A DNA stretch of 64,000 nucleotides from Akkermansia sp. N21116. Lineage in GTDB: Bacteria; Verrucomicrobiota; Verrucomicrobiia; Verrucomicrobiales; Akkermansiaceae. The notes under the pieces were generated by a model. That model made no database searches. It was not told the DNA's origin and worked only from the letters and a program-made list of their open reading frames with translations. This document shows, piece after piece, positions 45,899 to 60,000 of the stretch. Each line of letters opens with the position of its first letter. The first letter of the stretch is position 1. The stretch is taken from positions 2,418,001 through 2,482,000 of the forward strand of contig NZ_CP139035.1 of the NCBI RefSeq assembly GCF_029854705.2, written 5' to 3'. A program made the translations under genes and the position numbers.

Positions 45899-46708
45899 TC
45901 AATCGGCCACCTCGCCGGAAGTATAACCTTTAAGAGACCGGGTAATCGTCAATGAATATCCGGCCAGTTCCATGCTGTTAATGTCTCGCGGGCGCGGAAG
46001 TTCGATTGAGAATTCCTCGCAAATGCGTCCGGGATGGGGAGAAAACAATACCACTCTGTTGCCGAGGCAAACGGCTTCCCGCACGTTATGGGTCACGAAA
46101 ATGATCGTCTTGCGGCGCTTTTCCCAAATGGTCTGAATATCTCCGTAAAGCTGTTCGCGAGTCATCGCATCAAGAGCAGCGAAAGGTTCGTCCATCAACA
46201 GGACTCGCGGATTGGGCGCCAAGGCACGGGCCAGGGCGACACGCTGCTTCATGCCACCGGACAATTCATGGATATTGGCATGCATGAATTTGTCCAGTTT
46301 CACGAGATGGAGGTAGTACTTCGCGACCTCAAGGCGTTCCTTGTTATTCAGATTGGGCTTGAGTTTCAGGGCAAACATAACGTTGCCCAAAACATCCAGC
46401 CACGGAAAAAGCGCCGATTCCTGAAACATCATCATGCGTTCCCGAGCCGGACTTTCAATGACATGACCATCCATGCGTGCCGTCCCGGAATCCGGGAATT
46501 CCAGACCGGCAATGATATTCAATAAGGTTGACTTGCCGCAGCCGCTGGGACCGACCAGGCAAACGAAATCCCCTTCCCCGACTTTCAAGGATACGTCGTC
46601 CAAGGCATGGACAACTCCACGGTCTGAGGAAAATCTCTTGCTGACGTGTTCGATCAACAACTTGGCAGGTTCCACCGGTACGACTTCCGGATGTAACGCA
46701 ATGTCCAT
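45899..46708 (-). CDS. ABC importer ATP-binding protein, SsuB/TauB family
   Basis: A 269-residue ATPase subunit. Walker A is GPSGCGKST, the Q-loop is MMMFQESALFPWLDVLGNV, the signature is LSGGMKQRVALARAL, Walker B is VLLMDEPFAALD and the switch His lies in IIFVTHNVREAV. The pattern FPWLDVLGNV with EPFAALDAMTREQL is typical of nitrate/sulfonate/taurine ATPases. It lies 14 bp behind the binding-protein gene and 33 bp before the permease gene. Confidence 0.93.
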   Translation of the reverse strand: MDIALHPEVVPVEPAKLLIEHVSKRFSSDRGVVHALDDVSLKVGEGDFVCLVGPSGCGKSTLLNIIAGLEFPDSGTARMDGHVIESPARERMMMFQESALFPWLDVLGNVMFALKLKPNLNNKERLEVAKYYLHLVKLDKFMHANIHELSGGMKQRVALARALAPNPRVLLMDEPFAALDAMTREQLYGDIQTIWEKRRKTIIFVTHNVREAVCLGNRVVLFSPHPGRICEEFSIELPRPRDINSMELAGYSLTITRSLKGYTSGEVAD

Positions 46709-46722
46709 AACCAGGTTCCTTG

Positions 46723-47778
46723 TTATTGAGCAAGAGGAGAGGCGACCATACCCTGTACGGGGGGGACTTCGTCCAGCAAATCGGCTACCTGTGCATCATG
46801 AATGAATTTTTCCAGTCCCGGGACTGAAATTTCGTTGGTCAGCACCAGGCGTTTCCATGCTCCCTGAATCAGTTCGGGTGAAACCTGCGTTTTTGTCAGA
46901 GCCGAAAGTTCTTCAACGACCATCTTTTGAGCCTCTTCCGGGTGCTGGATAATCCAGTCCGTCAATTCCTCATGAGCGCGAACAACCTTGCGGAGCAACT
47001 CCGGGTGTTTCTTCATCCATTCGGTACGGGCGACCAATACGGTTGTAACAGCATCTTTCTCCTCGAGAACGGGAACGGCTCCGGCTTCACGTTCCAACCG
47101 GGTAATCCACGGTTCCACCGTCCAGACAGCATCAAGCTGACCGGATTGGAACAAGGCGAGCTGATCGGGATTGGCCGTCGGAATAATGTTCACGTCTACT
47201 CCATTGGACGAAGTTGTAAAATCCTTTTCCTTTTTCAAGGAATCGGGAGCCAGGGCTCCGCGCAAAATCACCTTGTACCCCTGCCCCGCCAGCCATGCCC
47301 TACAGGCCACATCCTGGGTGTTGCCAAGCTGTGGAGTCGCGATCGTCTTCCCCAGCATGTCTGCGGCCCCATGAATGCCGCTGTCCTTGCGGGCCACCAA
47401 AGCGGAAGCGCCGTTGGCGGCACCTGAAACGATGCGAACCTCCCTGCCCTTCGACTTGGCGTAAGCATTAATCGCGGGACTTGGCCCGACGTAAGTCATG
47501 TCAATTGAGCGGGCAAAAATAGCTTCCATGGCACTGGGACCGGCATTGTAGGTGAACCATTCGAATTTGTAGCCCGGTACGCGTTCCTCAAACCATCCCT
47601 TGCCGTGGCGCTCCATATTGCGCGCTACCAGGGACTGCACATGAGTTATGTTGGGGAAATGCCCCACGCGAATAACATGATCATCCTGTTTGCCATCGTC
47701 CCCGCAAGAAACGAGAGTTCCCACCAAGCATGCGGCGGCCATTGTCCTCAATATCGTTGATGTAATTACTCTGGTCAT
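46723..47778 (-). CDS. ABC importer substrate-binding lipoprotein, SsuA/TauA/NMT1-like
   Basis: The binding protein of the three-gene importer. The ATG at 47778 gives a lipoprotein signal, MTRVITSTILRTMAAACLVGTLVSC with C25; a longer frame begins 18 codons earlier but would precede the signal with charged residues. The mature domain shows IRVGHFPNITHVQSLVARNME, FTYNAGPSAMEAIFARSIDMTYVGPSPAINAY and KTIATPQLGNTQDVACRAWL, typical of SsuA-like proteins. QSGQLDAVWTVEPWITRLEREAGA matches the second lobe. It has 351 residues. It is the first gene of the operon. The ligand could be a sulfonate, taurine, nitrate, a thiamine precursor or something else. Confidence 0.88.
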   Translation of the reverse strand: MTRVITSTILRTMAAACLVGTLVSCGDDGKQDDHVIRVGHFPNITHVQSLVARNMERHGKGWFEERVPGYKFEWFTYNAGPSAMEAIFARSIDMTYVGPSPAINAYAKSKGREVRIVSGAANGASALVARKDSGIHGAADMLGKTIATPQLGNTQDVACRAWLAGQGYKVILRGALAPDSLKKEKDFTTSSNGVDVNIIPTANPDQLALFQSGQLDAVWTVEPWITRLEREAGAVPVLEEKDAVTTVLVARTEWMKKHPELLRKVVRAHEELTDWIIQHPEEAQKMVVEELSALTKTQVSPELIQGAWKRLVLTNEISVPGLEKFIHDAQVADLLDEVPPVQGMVASPLAQ

Positions 47779-47930
47779 GACGAATGTGATTTCCTTTTCT
47801 GGTTCCCGGAAAGGTAAAAGCACCTTCCGCATCTCTATAATAACATACTAACCAGACAAAGAATGCACGCATTATTCCCGCCTTAGGAAAATTGTCACAC
47901 AACGGCATCATCAGGAGACAGGGGATTCAA

Positions 47931-47968
47931 CGAAATAAAACCGCAGTTTCCTTTGCGAAAACTGCGGT
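47931..47968 (-). terminator. Terminator after the 5.3-thousand-residue autotransporter
   Basis: On the minus strand the 10-bp stem ACCGCAGTTT / AAACTGCGGT is followed by TTTATTTCG, 60 bp beyond the autotransporter stop. The region between here and the ABC operon start at 47778 shows no other element, although the operon's promoter should lie on this minus-strand stretch. Confidence 0.8.
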
Positions 47969-48027
47969 CCGGAATTTCCCCCCAGGGATGAAGGAGGAGG
48001 ACCCCAGTCCTCCCCCCTTTCCTGAGG

Positions 48028-51000
48028 TTAGAACGTGTAAACCACGCCGATATTACCTGTTATATTATTGGCGCTGCTCTTCACCTCGAATGTGCCGCCC
48101 ATGTAGAAGGACACGTTCTGGTCGTACGGCATCGTCAGGTCGATGCCAAACAAACCGCCGTAGCGGGATTCGCGGGCAGGCTTCATAAAGTAGCTCGTAC
48201 TCGGATCCGCGATAAAGGAGGCATGGGTAGGCGCACCCTGGTCAGCAGCATCATAAGTAAACAAGGCCTTGAAACCGACCCGGGCAGCAGGAGCGTCGTC
48301 GAAGATCGAACTAAAGCTCTCGTAGTAGCGACCGCCGACACCCAGTTCTACGGAGAGGGCATTTTGTCCTTCAATATTCAACCCGGCATTGCCAATCGGT
48401 CCATGTTCCGTGTAGCCGTCGATCGTATGGTAGCCGATCTGAACCTGACCGATCAGCTGGAACACGGAATCCTGCCGGACGCGGGCATCGTAGGCCGCTT
48501 CGTAACTGGCATACGTTGCAAATGCCGACGTGTCGCCCAAAGCCTTATTGTAGTAATTGCCGAAGGCCACCGTACGATCGGCGCCGATATCCGTCTGGCT
48601 CAAGCCAACCAAACCGTAGTGGTGCCATTGCTTCGTGTCTTTTCTGACGTAGAAGTCGAGGTAGCTGGTATTGTTACGGTTCTTGTTGCCCATAGCCGTC
48701 CAGTCTTCCGAATCGTAGGAGAACGCCATGCCCGCCTGGAGTTTGTACATCTGGAAAGCGCGTTCCACACCAACGGTTCCTCCCCAGGCATCCCTCTTAT
48801 AGCCGGAGCCATTGCCGTCTCCATGCAATTCGGAATGATCACCAGTTGCCTGGGCCCAGACCTGGATGTTGGGATTCTTGGTGGCCATCTTCCAGGAGGT
48901 ATTATCTACTGCAGAGCGCATAATGCGCATGTGGTTGTTATTCCTGTCGATTTGTGTCTGCATCAGCGGAGTCAGGCAGAGGCCGCCGATGGATTCCAAG
49001 GCGTTCTTGATGTTGTCTTCGCCGTTCACATCCTTGAGATTTTCAATGACCTTGCCCATTTCTCCATCAGGGTTCAGGGCTTCGATATGTTCCAGAACAT
49101 TGGTAATATTTGTGACGTTGTTGACAATTTCATTGTTGATATTGTAGATGTTCTGCCCCTTGTAGTTGAGGTGGAGCACCAAATCGACATGGTTGTCAAC
49201 CTGTTCAACCTCCACATTGTAGTAATAGAGGTCATGATCCACCTTTCCGCTAAAGGAACCGACAAGGTCGCCGGATTCCAGGATCGTCCACCGGCTCTTA
49301 TCAGCGACAACCTTTTCCTGTTCCAGCGTGTAGAAGTCCTGGCGGAGTTCTACGGTGGCATTATTCAAGGTTGCCGTCCCGGACACGGAAATCATGTCGG
49401 ATTTGGAACCGAGGATGTCGATGTCCACGACGTAACGGCTGGAAGAACCCATCGTCAGAGAACCCATGTTCAAGGTAGTGATTTCGCCCTTGTTGTTGAC
49501 GGAACCGACTTCGATCACGGCATCCTTCGAGGAATAGGCATTGGCAATCACCGCACCCGTCGTACCGGAATGACCGGACAGGGTAGTGCCACCACTCAGC
49601 GTAATGTCACCGGATACCATGCGGTCGAGAATCAATTCCCCGGTCTTCACATTGATATCCATCGTATCGGTGATGTCGTCACTCGTGCGCTTGTCGAGCA
49701 CCAGTCTGCCATCGCCCGTCTTGTTCATCGTACCGGTACCGGCAAGAACCCCGTTCCAGTACGTATCGTTCCAGGTCTTCATTTCGAAGTTCTTGCCATT
49801 GGAATCGAGTTTACCTTCAAAGGAAACGCTGTCGACGGCACCGTCCTTGCCGGTCGTGACGACAGCCCTCTCCCCACTAATCTTCAAGGTCGACGATGCA
49901 TTGCCGAACGCACCGGAAGTTTCACCGACAAGCGTGGAATAGTCGCCAACGGACAGAGTGCCTGAGAATTGATCAGAGCTATTCTGAATCGTAACCTTGC
50001 CCCGGCCTTGCAAAGCCAGTTCGGCATTGCCCTCAAGGGATCCGGCAAGATACAGGTTCCTGTTCGTGGACACATTCAACACCCCGTCCGCATTGACGAC
50101 TAAAGCACCGCCCAGCGTCAAATCCTGTTTCACGTTCATTGTACGGGAGGCTTCTTCGATCGTATCGGAGGACTGCAGAATGATCCTGCCGCCTTCGTCG
50201 AGTTTCAATCCCGTCCCGGAGAGGTTCAACTCGCCGTTATTCAGAATCATGTCGCCCAGGACTTCAGCATTGTCATCCAGCGTCAGAGAACCGTCGTTTA
50301 CCAGAACATCCAGTTCAACAGTTGCATTCTTAATGAAGACGGTACCGCTACTGGTCAGCAGGGAATCTTCACTGTTACCCTTGACGGTGCTTTCGCCGAT
50401 GAACTTCATCGAAGTATCGGAAGCAACATTGATATTACCGACTTCATACACGGTATGCGCTCCGTCGACCACGGCGGAACCGTCCATTACATTGAAGGAA
50501 CCGATAATCGTACCGCCGCCATTGAGAAGGAGTTCCTTGGAGCCTGTCTTGTTCAAAGATCCGAGGTTTTCCAAATCACCGCTAAGCGTCGTATTATTGA
50601 GCGTTTCCAGGTTCAGGACAGTACCGGAAATATTCTTGCCGATCTCCAGGGAGCCGAAACCGTTACGGCCATTATCTGTCGTCACCGTGGAGTCTTCTCC
50701 AACAATCAACACCCCGCCCTTGCCCAGAGCATTATTCGCAGAAAGGATGAGGTGTCCACTCAAGTCCACATCGGAACTGAAGCCGTCATTGCTGCTGTTA
50801 ATCTTGATCGAGCTATTGTCTCCATTCGTCACCAGATGGAGGGTATGATCCGTACCGACGAGGGCGCCGCTAATTGTCAGCGTACCTTCCGTTACCGAGC
50901 CATCGTCCGAGTCAACCGTCCCCGCCTGGATAGTACCGTCAGCGTTGACGATGACATTGCCGGAGAGTTTCTGGTTGTCTCCTTCGAAGGAAACCGTCCG

Positions 51001-54000
51001 GTTACCGCCGAATTCATCTGAATCTTCCCCACCAAAGGAAATGGAACTATTGCCGAGGCTGCCTCCTTCATTGACAGTCAGATCTCCATCCGGAGCCAGT
51101 GAAATCACGCCGGATTCCAGGGAGGAATCCTTCTTGACGACGACATGTGCATTTTCCTGGATCGTGGCATTGCCGCTGACCTGGTTCCTGCCATCGATGG
51201 TAAACCAGCCTCCGTTGACTTCCAGATTGCCGATGATGCTGGAGTTGCTCATCGTCAGATCCGTATAATCTCCCTTGGTTATGACATTTCCGATCACCGT
51301 GCTGCTATTCATCTCCAGCGATGCGATTTCATCGTCGGAAAGTCCTTCCAACACGAGGCTCCCATTGCCTGTCAGGTTCAAATTGACATTGTTGAGTTCC
51401 GCAGAACCTCCTCCGTTGACGGTCATCGAGTCGGCATGCACTGTCTTCTTCTGAGTTTCTCCTCCGGAGATAGCCAAATCCCCGCTGACGGACACATCAC
51501 CCAGATTGCTGGTGGAATCACTCAGAGACAAATCCAGGGAACCTCCCTGATTCACATTCAACTGGCCGCCGACCGTCATGGAGCCATTAACGGTTGCATC
51601 CCCGTCAACATTCATCTCGGTCTTCACATCAACGTGGTTGGTTCCGGATTCCATGGTCAGGCTTCCACTGACAGTCAGGTTGTCCGCGGCAATATTCGAG
51701 CTTCCGGCGCCTTCCGTCGTCACCTCGGTTACAGTCATATTGCCGGAAGCGGCAAGATTACTGTTATTCATAACGATTCTGCCAGTATCGTCCACATTGC
51801 CGGTTACGGAGATATCAGCATTGTTCTTCAGCACCAGTTCTCCGGCGTTGTCAATACTGGCCACATTCGTATGCGTTCCGTCAAAGACGATGAGAGAACT
51901 GCTATCCCCGGTTACGGCTTCCGTCTGCACTTTGCCTCCCACCTGGTCCGTCTTGTTGAAGACAGCCGAAGAACCGGCATGTGCCAGGATATCGCCAAAG
52001 GTATTAACACCCTTGCCGGTACTCGCAAATGCCCCGGAAGACAATTCCAGGAAATCAATCACGGAACCGGACGAAGCCAGGTTTAAATCACCATCCACGA
52101 GAAGATGATCCAGAGTAATCGCACCGTTCCAGTTCACGGTCTTCGTCCCGGATGTCACCATGGTCAAATCCGAACCGGCAATATTTTTGTCCTGATCTTC
52201 GTTGACAATCATCATCACGTTTTTGGCATTCAAGGTTCCACGGGTCCCAAGAGCATTGACGGCGTTCAACACCAAGCTGGACGAACTCACGTCGATATCT
52301 CCCGTATGCGTTCCGGAGGCATCCAGCGACAAAGTCCCGCCACCCGAGACTTCGAGAATGCCGCTACCAGCCAGGCCAATTCCCTTCAGGATGGGATCTC
52401 CAGCCTCCTGCCCGCCATTAACGCGCATATTCATGCCGGCAAGAGCAATCGCTCCATAGGACTTCATATTGATGCTATGGACACTTAGTTCATCACCGTT
52501 GTTCCAGTGTGTACCGAGATCAATGCGCGCAACGCCGCGCGTGTCTCCGTTCATATTCAAGTTGCCTTCAACCTTGCCGCCGAAATAGTGGAGAGAACCG
52601 TTTTCGATCGTCACATCCTTCTTGATGACACCGCCGAGGTTCAACGTTGCCTGTCCACCATCCGCCAGCCAGAGGATGCCATTAAGCGTCGACGTACCGG
52701 AATCTCCGCCAATAGTCAAATGACCATCCTCCTTCACAATCGTGTTCTTCACTTCGAATGAATCCGTGTCTCCAATGAGATCGGCCTTGCTGGAAATGTA
52801 GGCATTCTTGGCGAAGTTGGTGCCCGTCAGCGTCAAATCACCCGCTTCCATAATCAGATCCCCCTCAATGTGGGAATCCGTCATAAGGAAGCTGTTGTCA
52901 TCTCCGCCCTTGGCCATCGTCACGTCACCCAGCAGGTAAACATGATCCATGTTCAAAGAGTTGGACACTCCTACTCCCTGGTTGACCATCGTGATGCTGC
53001 CCTTGAAGCCGGAACCGGTAAAGGTCGATCCATCTTCAAGCGTGAGGGAACCCAAATGGGATCCCAGCAGATCAACATGTCCATTGTCGCGGATTTCCAC
53101 CGTGCCGATGTTAATGAAGGAATCCGAAGCCACGCCAACAGTTCCTCTGGCAAGGTCGTTGACCTGCACCGTCAGATGACCGCTAACCGTCGTCCTGCCC
53201 TGGATATCCAGAAGAAGATCGTCAACAATCATGTCGGAATCACTGGATATCTTCACATCTCCGCCGATCTTCAGAGAAGAACCGATACCACCTGTAACGA
53301 CAAGCTCGGTCGGCGCTCCCTTGGTTCCAACAACATCGACATTGCCCGTAATTTGAGCAGTGTCTTCAAAACTCAGGGAATTGGAGCCGTTCACCGCCAT
53401 GTTGCCATGCAGGACGCTTCCGTTCCTGAAGTTCAACGTACCGCCGTTGAGTGACAGAACACCGTTGCCGGAATCGAGAGACAGGAAGACATTGTCCAAA
53501 TTCACTTCGGCACTGTTGTTCATCGTCAGGGAACCGGCTGACACCGCCCTATGGTCGAGGTCACTGCCCGTCAGGTTCACCGTACCGCCATTGACAACCG
53601 CCTTGCCGAGGCTGGAAACCGTATTGCCGGCAATGATCAGGGACAGAGTGCCGCCGGAAACCGTCGTCGAAGTGCCGATGCCCATACTGCCGCGTACTGT
53701 TACCGTTCCCTGACTGAGTGTAAAGGTATCAGTCGCGTTCAGGGCATTAATTCCCTTGTCGAGAATGAGATGACCTCCCTCAACCTGGAGCGAACCTACG
53801 CTGACGGAAGATGCGACATTCGCATTGCCGGGCAGATCGCTCACCTGAACGGTGCCGGTCAGGACCAATTCCTGGGCCACGGTGATATCGCCATTGATCA
53901 GATTCGCCTGGACGAGAGTAAGGTTGCCTCCTGCTACATTCAGCGAGCTGTCGATCACATTCAAGGTTCCCGTGGAATTCATCGTTCCGGAAACATTGAC

Positions 54001-57000
54001 TGCCGAGTAATCCTTCAAATTGAGAGTGCCTTCATTGGTCACGGACTTCAGGGAAGCCGTTACGTTGTTCAGGTCAACTTGCGTCGCGGTGCCAAAAACA
54101 GCTAGGGAACTGGTCAGCTTGTCGCCTGCGTTAAAGATGGCATTGGCCTTGGCAGTCACCTCGCCGAAGGTATTGCCGCCTGCGCTGGCAAATCCTCCGG
54201 AGTTGACGGTTAGTGAATCGATGGAGGAATTCCTGTTGTCGATGCTAAGGCCGGAGCCCTCCACCGTGAGCGATGTCAGGTTGATGTGTCCCTTCCAGTC
54301 AACATTGTCATTCGTCGTCATCGCGACACTGTTGCCGAGCAATTCCTTGCTGTGAGTGCCCGTGACAAACATGTTGACGGTGGACGAGGAGGCAAGATTC
54401 AGTGAACCAATGGTACCGAGGACATCGGATGCTCCCAGTATCAAATCACCGGCGCTATAGTCGATATTACCTGTGAACTGATCCTTCAATGCTGCCGCCG
54501 TCGCCAGAGTCAGGCTGCCGGAACCGGAGATATTCAACTGTCCCTTGCCCGTCAGGATGCCATTCAAGGTCATCGATTCGTTCAGCATCAGAGAACCGTT
54601 GCCATCCATCACAACATCGTTGTCGAATGCCCATATGCTGTTCACCGCCGCCTTTGCGGCGGAAACCGAGGTGCCGTTGAAGTGCAGATCGCCACCAATC
54701 GGGGAATTGGTCTTCGTATCCGTCAAAGTCAACAAGCCGCTCGTGATTGTCACATCCTTCGAGACCAGGGCATTCATGCCCGTCAGCGTCGCGCTGCCGC
54801 CATCCAGCAGAAGGGCGCCATCGAGGAGTCCTTCCACGTTTAGCTGACCCTTCGGTTTGACGACGGTCGTATCGACTTCAAGGACGGCGTCCTTGCCGAT
54901 GTTCACCTCGGTATCATTGCCGCTGATAGCGGCGGACTTGGCATAGTTCCTCCCGTTGAGATTCAGGGTACCGCCTGAGATATCGAGCAGACCGTTGATG
55001 CTGGAATCCGTCATGTCGAACACATTTGTGGTACCGGCAAGCGTCACATTCTTCTGAACCGTGGTATCCGTCAGGATCAGGTGGTTGTAATCAGCCGAAA
55101 CGGAAATGCTGCCATCGAGGATCATGTTGCCGAGTTCCAGCGTAGAGCCATTGTTCAATGCCGTTGAATTCGGGCTGCTCAGTGCAAAGTCCGCTTTCAG
55201 GCGGGAGGCCGTGCCGTCCGCGCCAACGAGCTTGAAGGAACCGCCATCAATCACATCGACATGGTTCATGCGTCCGAAGTCGAAGCCAGCCAGGCCAGCC
55301 GCACCCAGATTCATGGTTCCGGAAACAGTCGTTGTGCCGCCGACATCCAGCGAGAGTTTGTCAATGAGAGATGAGGAACCCTGTTCGACAACAACGCTGC
55401 CCTGGATCGTCACGAGAGAACCAACTCCCTGTCCCGTCAGGCTCAGGGTGCTATCGCCCGCAATTTTCACATTGCCTTGAATTGCGGCCGTATCGGTGAA
55501 GTCCAACGCAATATCCTGTCCATTGGCCAGAAGATTGCCGCCGAGGATGCTGTTGTTCGTGAAGCTGAGGCGGCCATTCTTCAGGTTGAGCGTACCGTCA
55601 CCCTGCGAGAGTTTCAGTTCCGCATTGTCAAGGGTCACATGGGAGCCCTTGGAGATATCAACGGACAAGGCATTCATCAGGCGCTGCGTTCCGGCAACAC
55701 CCACGAGGTTCAAATCTCCGCCCTGGGCCATCACAGTACCGAGGGAAGAAATCGTCGAAGAAGCTGCGGTCAGCGTCAGCGTTCCGCCGTTCAACACCGT
55801 ATCGCTGCCCACGGTAAGCAATCCCGTGATGCTGGCGGTACCGCCCGACATCAGGAAATTGCCCGCCACCTTCACGGAGTTAATGCCGGTGTCCAACATC
55901 AACGAACCGCTGGGTGCAATGTCGAGGCTGGAGGCTACGATGGACGAAGCCGTGTTGTCAGCCGAGACTTGAACCTTGCCAGAAACCGTCATGAGGCCAT
56001 TTGCCGTCAAGCTACTGTTTTCCAGCGTCGTTTGCGTAAGACTGACCTTGCCGTTGACCGTCAGCGCGCTATTACCTGTTAGAAGCAGATCTCCCGTCGA
56101 GTCAAAACTCTTCGTGACGATGATTGCGGAGTTGCCTCCTATCGTCAGATTCCCTTCATTCTGAATCTGTTGCAAGGTGCTTTCTACCTGGTCGAATACC
56201 GTCGTAGCAAGCTGGGCAATGGTGAGGGTGCCCGAGATGGAATCCCCATGGTAGAAGGACGCATTGTCCGCGTTCACCGTGACATTGCCAAAGCTATTGG
56301 ACCCCTTGCTGTCGAAGTTGCCGCCGTTCAGAACCAGCGAACCGATGTTCGACTGGCGCGCAGCCAGAGTCAACCCATCGCCGGAGACCGTCAGGGAATC
56401 CAGCGTCATCTGTCCGTTCCAGCTGATGGCACCATCGCGAACTGTCATGACAACGTCATGGCCGCTCATACTCTTACTCTGGTTGCCCGTCACAAACATG
56501 TTGACGCCGGAAGCCGACAGAGTCAGAAGCCCACTCGTACCGAGGACATTGGAGGCACCTAAAGTTAAATCTCCCGTGCTGCCATAGATCATGTCTCCCG
56601 AGAACTGATCCACGGAGGAATCAGCCGCCTTGTTCAGAGTCAATGCCCCTGTGCCAGTGACATTCAACTGTCCCTTGCCCGTCAGGATGCCATTCATGGT
56701 CATCGCATTGCCCAGAGTCAACGTGCCGTTGCCATCCATGACGACATCGCCACCGAAGACCCATGCGTTATTGATGGAAGCCTTAGCGGAAGATACCTGG
56801 GCACCGTTGAAGTGCAGGTCGCCACCGAGAGGTGTATCTCCTACGCTTGCGTCCAGAGTAAGAATGCCGCTCGTAATCGTCACATCCTTCGAGACCTGCG
56901 CATTCGCGCCTGTCAGGGTCGCACTGCCGCCATCCAGCAACAGGGCACCATCCAGGATGCCTGCCACTCCCAAGTGACCCTTGGGTTTGACAACCAGCGT

Positions 57001-60000
57001 ATCCACTGCAAGCGTGGCATTGGTGCCGATATTGACCGTAGTGCTGTCGCCACTGATGGAAGCGGACTTGGCATAGTTTGTGCCATCGAGGTTCAAGGTG
57101 CCGCCGGCAATGTCGAGCAATCCCATGACGCGAGAATCGGTCATGTCGAATACGTTTGTCGTACCGGCAAGCGTCACGTTCTTACTGACTTCTGAATTGA
57201 TCAGAGTCAGGCGGTTGTAGTCGGCAGAAACAGAGATGCTTCCGTCGAGCGTCATATTCTTGAGGCTCAGAATGGAACCATCATCCTGCGAGACAGAATC
57301 CGGGCTGGACAGCGCAATATCCGCCTTCAGTCGGGATTGCGTACCGTCCGCGCCATCAAAGGAGAAGGAGCCACCATTCGCCACATCGATCTGGTTGATA
57401 CGACCAAAGTCGAATCCACCCGCAACATCGGTCTTCAACTCCATACTGCCATTCACGGTCACGGTGCCGTTAACATTCAAAGCAAGATTGTTCACGATGG
57501 AGGCGGAGCCTTGTTCGACCATCATATTGCTGCCGAGGGTCATCATGGACCCGGTGCCCGTACCGGACAATTCCAGCGTGCTATTGCCGGCAATTCTTAC
57601 ATTGCCCCGGATCGTCGCCGTGTCGGTGAACGTCACGAACATGTCTTCTCCTTGAGCCAGCAGGTTGCCACCGAGGACGCTGTCGTTCGCAAAACTCAAG
57701 GTGCCGTTGTTCAAGGTCAACGTACCATTCCCGGAGGAAAGGAGAAGTTCCGTGTTATCCAGAGCAATCGTGGAGCCATTCCCAATCGTCGCCGACAAAG
57801 CGTTGACGATGCGGTGCGTTTCACTGCCGATCAGGTTCAACCTGCCACCCTGGGCCACGATGGAACCCAGAGAGGAAATTGTCGATGATGTCGAGGTCAG
57901 ATTCAGTGAGCCCGATGTCAGCAAGGTATTGCCGCCGACCGTCAACACGCCGGAAATATCGGCCGTGCCGTCGGACATCAGGAGGTTGCCCGCCACATTG
58001 ACGGTGTTCAGCCCGGTATTCATCGCCAAGGAACCTCCAGTCGTGATTTCAAGTGAATCCGCCGCGATGGAGGAGTTTTCATTATCGTCGGCAACCTTCA
58101 CATCTCCGGAAATCGTCAGTTTGCCATTCGCCTGCAGTCGGCTGTTATGCAACGTCGCACGGGACATGGCAAGTTGACCATTGACCGTCAGTGTACTGGT
58201 ATCCTTCAGAAGCAAGTCTCCCGTCGATGTAAAGGACGTGGAAACGGTAATCAGCGAGTTCGGTCCAATCGTCAGCGAACCTGCGTTCGTGATCGTTTGC
58301 AAAGAGCTTTCCACATAGTTAAAGACCGCGGAAGCTTCGCTGTCAATATCAAGCACTCCCGTGATGCGATCCCCCTGGGTGAAGTTCGCCGAGCTCGTCC
58401 CCGTGAGCGTCACATTGCCGAAGGTGTTGGACCCCAGACTCAAGAAGTCCCCTTCGTTGGCAATCAGCGTGCCAATATTCGATGAACGGGCGCCAAGCGT
58501 CAACCCTTCGCCGGAAAGCTCCAGTTTGTCCAGGGACACCTGTCCGCTCCATGTCAGGGAATCGGCCGTCGTCATATGGACGTTTCTGCCGATCAGGTTT
58601 TTACCCTGGTCTCCCGTCACAAACATGTTGAGATCCTTGACTGACAAGGAAAGAAGTCCGGTGGAACCAATGACATTGGAGGCACCCAGAGTCAGATCAC
58701 CCGTACTGCTGTAATAGATATCGCCCTGGTATTGATCCGCCGAATCAGATGCTGCCGTCATCAAGCTCAGGCCGCCGGTGCCGGAGACATTCAACTGGCC
58801 ACTGCCGGTCAAGATGCCGTTGAGCACCAGGGAATCATTCAGGATCAAGGATCCATTGCCATCCATGACGATATTGTGATCAAACACCCAGGCACTGTTC
58901 AGCGTAACCTTCGCAGAAGATACGGAAGAGCCGTTGAGGTACAAATTGCCTCCGATCGGGGAATTGAGCTTCGTCCCAGTCAGTTCAAGAGAACCGCTGG
59001 TAACTGTCACATCCTTCGAAATCAGGGCATCCATACCCGTCAGCGTTGCGCTGCCTCCATCCAGCAACAGGGCACCATTGAGAATACCTGCCACATTGAG
59101 GTGCCCCTTCGGTTTGACAACTGTCGTGTCGACTTCAAGAACAGCCTTCTCGCCGACATTCACCACGGTATCGTTGCCGCTGATAGCGGCGGACTTGGCG
59201 TAGTTCGTTCCTGAGAGGTTCAATGTGCCGCCAGAGATGTCGAGCATGCCGTTGATGCTGGATCCCGTCATGTCGAATACGTTATTGGTACCAGCCAGCG
59301 TCACATTCTTCTGAACCGTGGTGTTCGTCAAGGTCAGGTGATTGTAATCGGCTGATACGGAAATATTGCCTTCAAGAATCACATTGCCAAGGATAACATC
59401 GGAACCATCATCCGCAGCCGTAGAATTCGGACTGGTCAGCGCAATATCGGACTTGAAATAGGACTGGACTCCATCCGCCCCTATGAGCGAGAAGGAACCG
59501 CCATCGACAACCTCAAGCTTGTTGATCCTGCCGAAGTTGAAGCCCTCCATGCCTTCTGCCGCCAGAGTCAATGATCCGGCCACAGTCGCAGAACCATTGA
59601 CGGTCAGGTTGAGCTTGTTGATGTTTGCGGCAGAGCCTGCATCAACCTGGAGATTGGCGCCAACCATTACCAGCGATTGAGCACCCTGCCCGGTCATGGA
59701 CAACTTGCTGTCGCCGGTTACCTGCAGGTTGCCCTGGATCGTGGCCTTGTCGTCAAATGTCACGGCAATATCATCGCCATTAGCCAGAAGGTGCCCTCCA
59801 AGGACGCTGTTGTCGACAAAACTCAACGAACCATTATTCAGCGTCAACGTGCCGTCGCCCATGGACAATTTCAATTCCGTGTTATCCAACACCACTTGAG
59901 AACCATTGGAAACCGACACGGACAGAGCGTTGACCATGCGGTGGGTACCATTGCCAATGAGGTTCAAATCTCCGCCCTGCGCCAGAATGGCACCGAGAGA

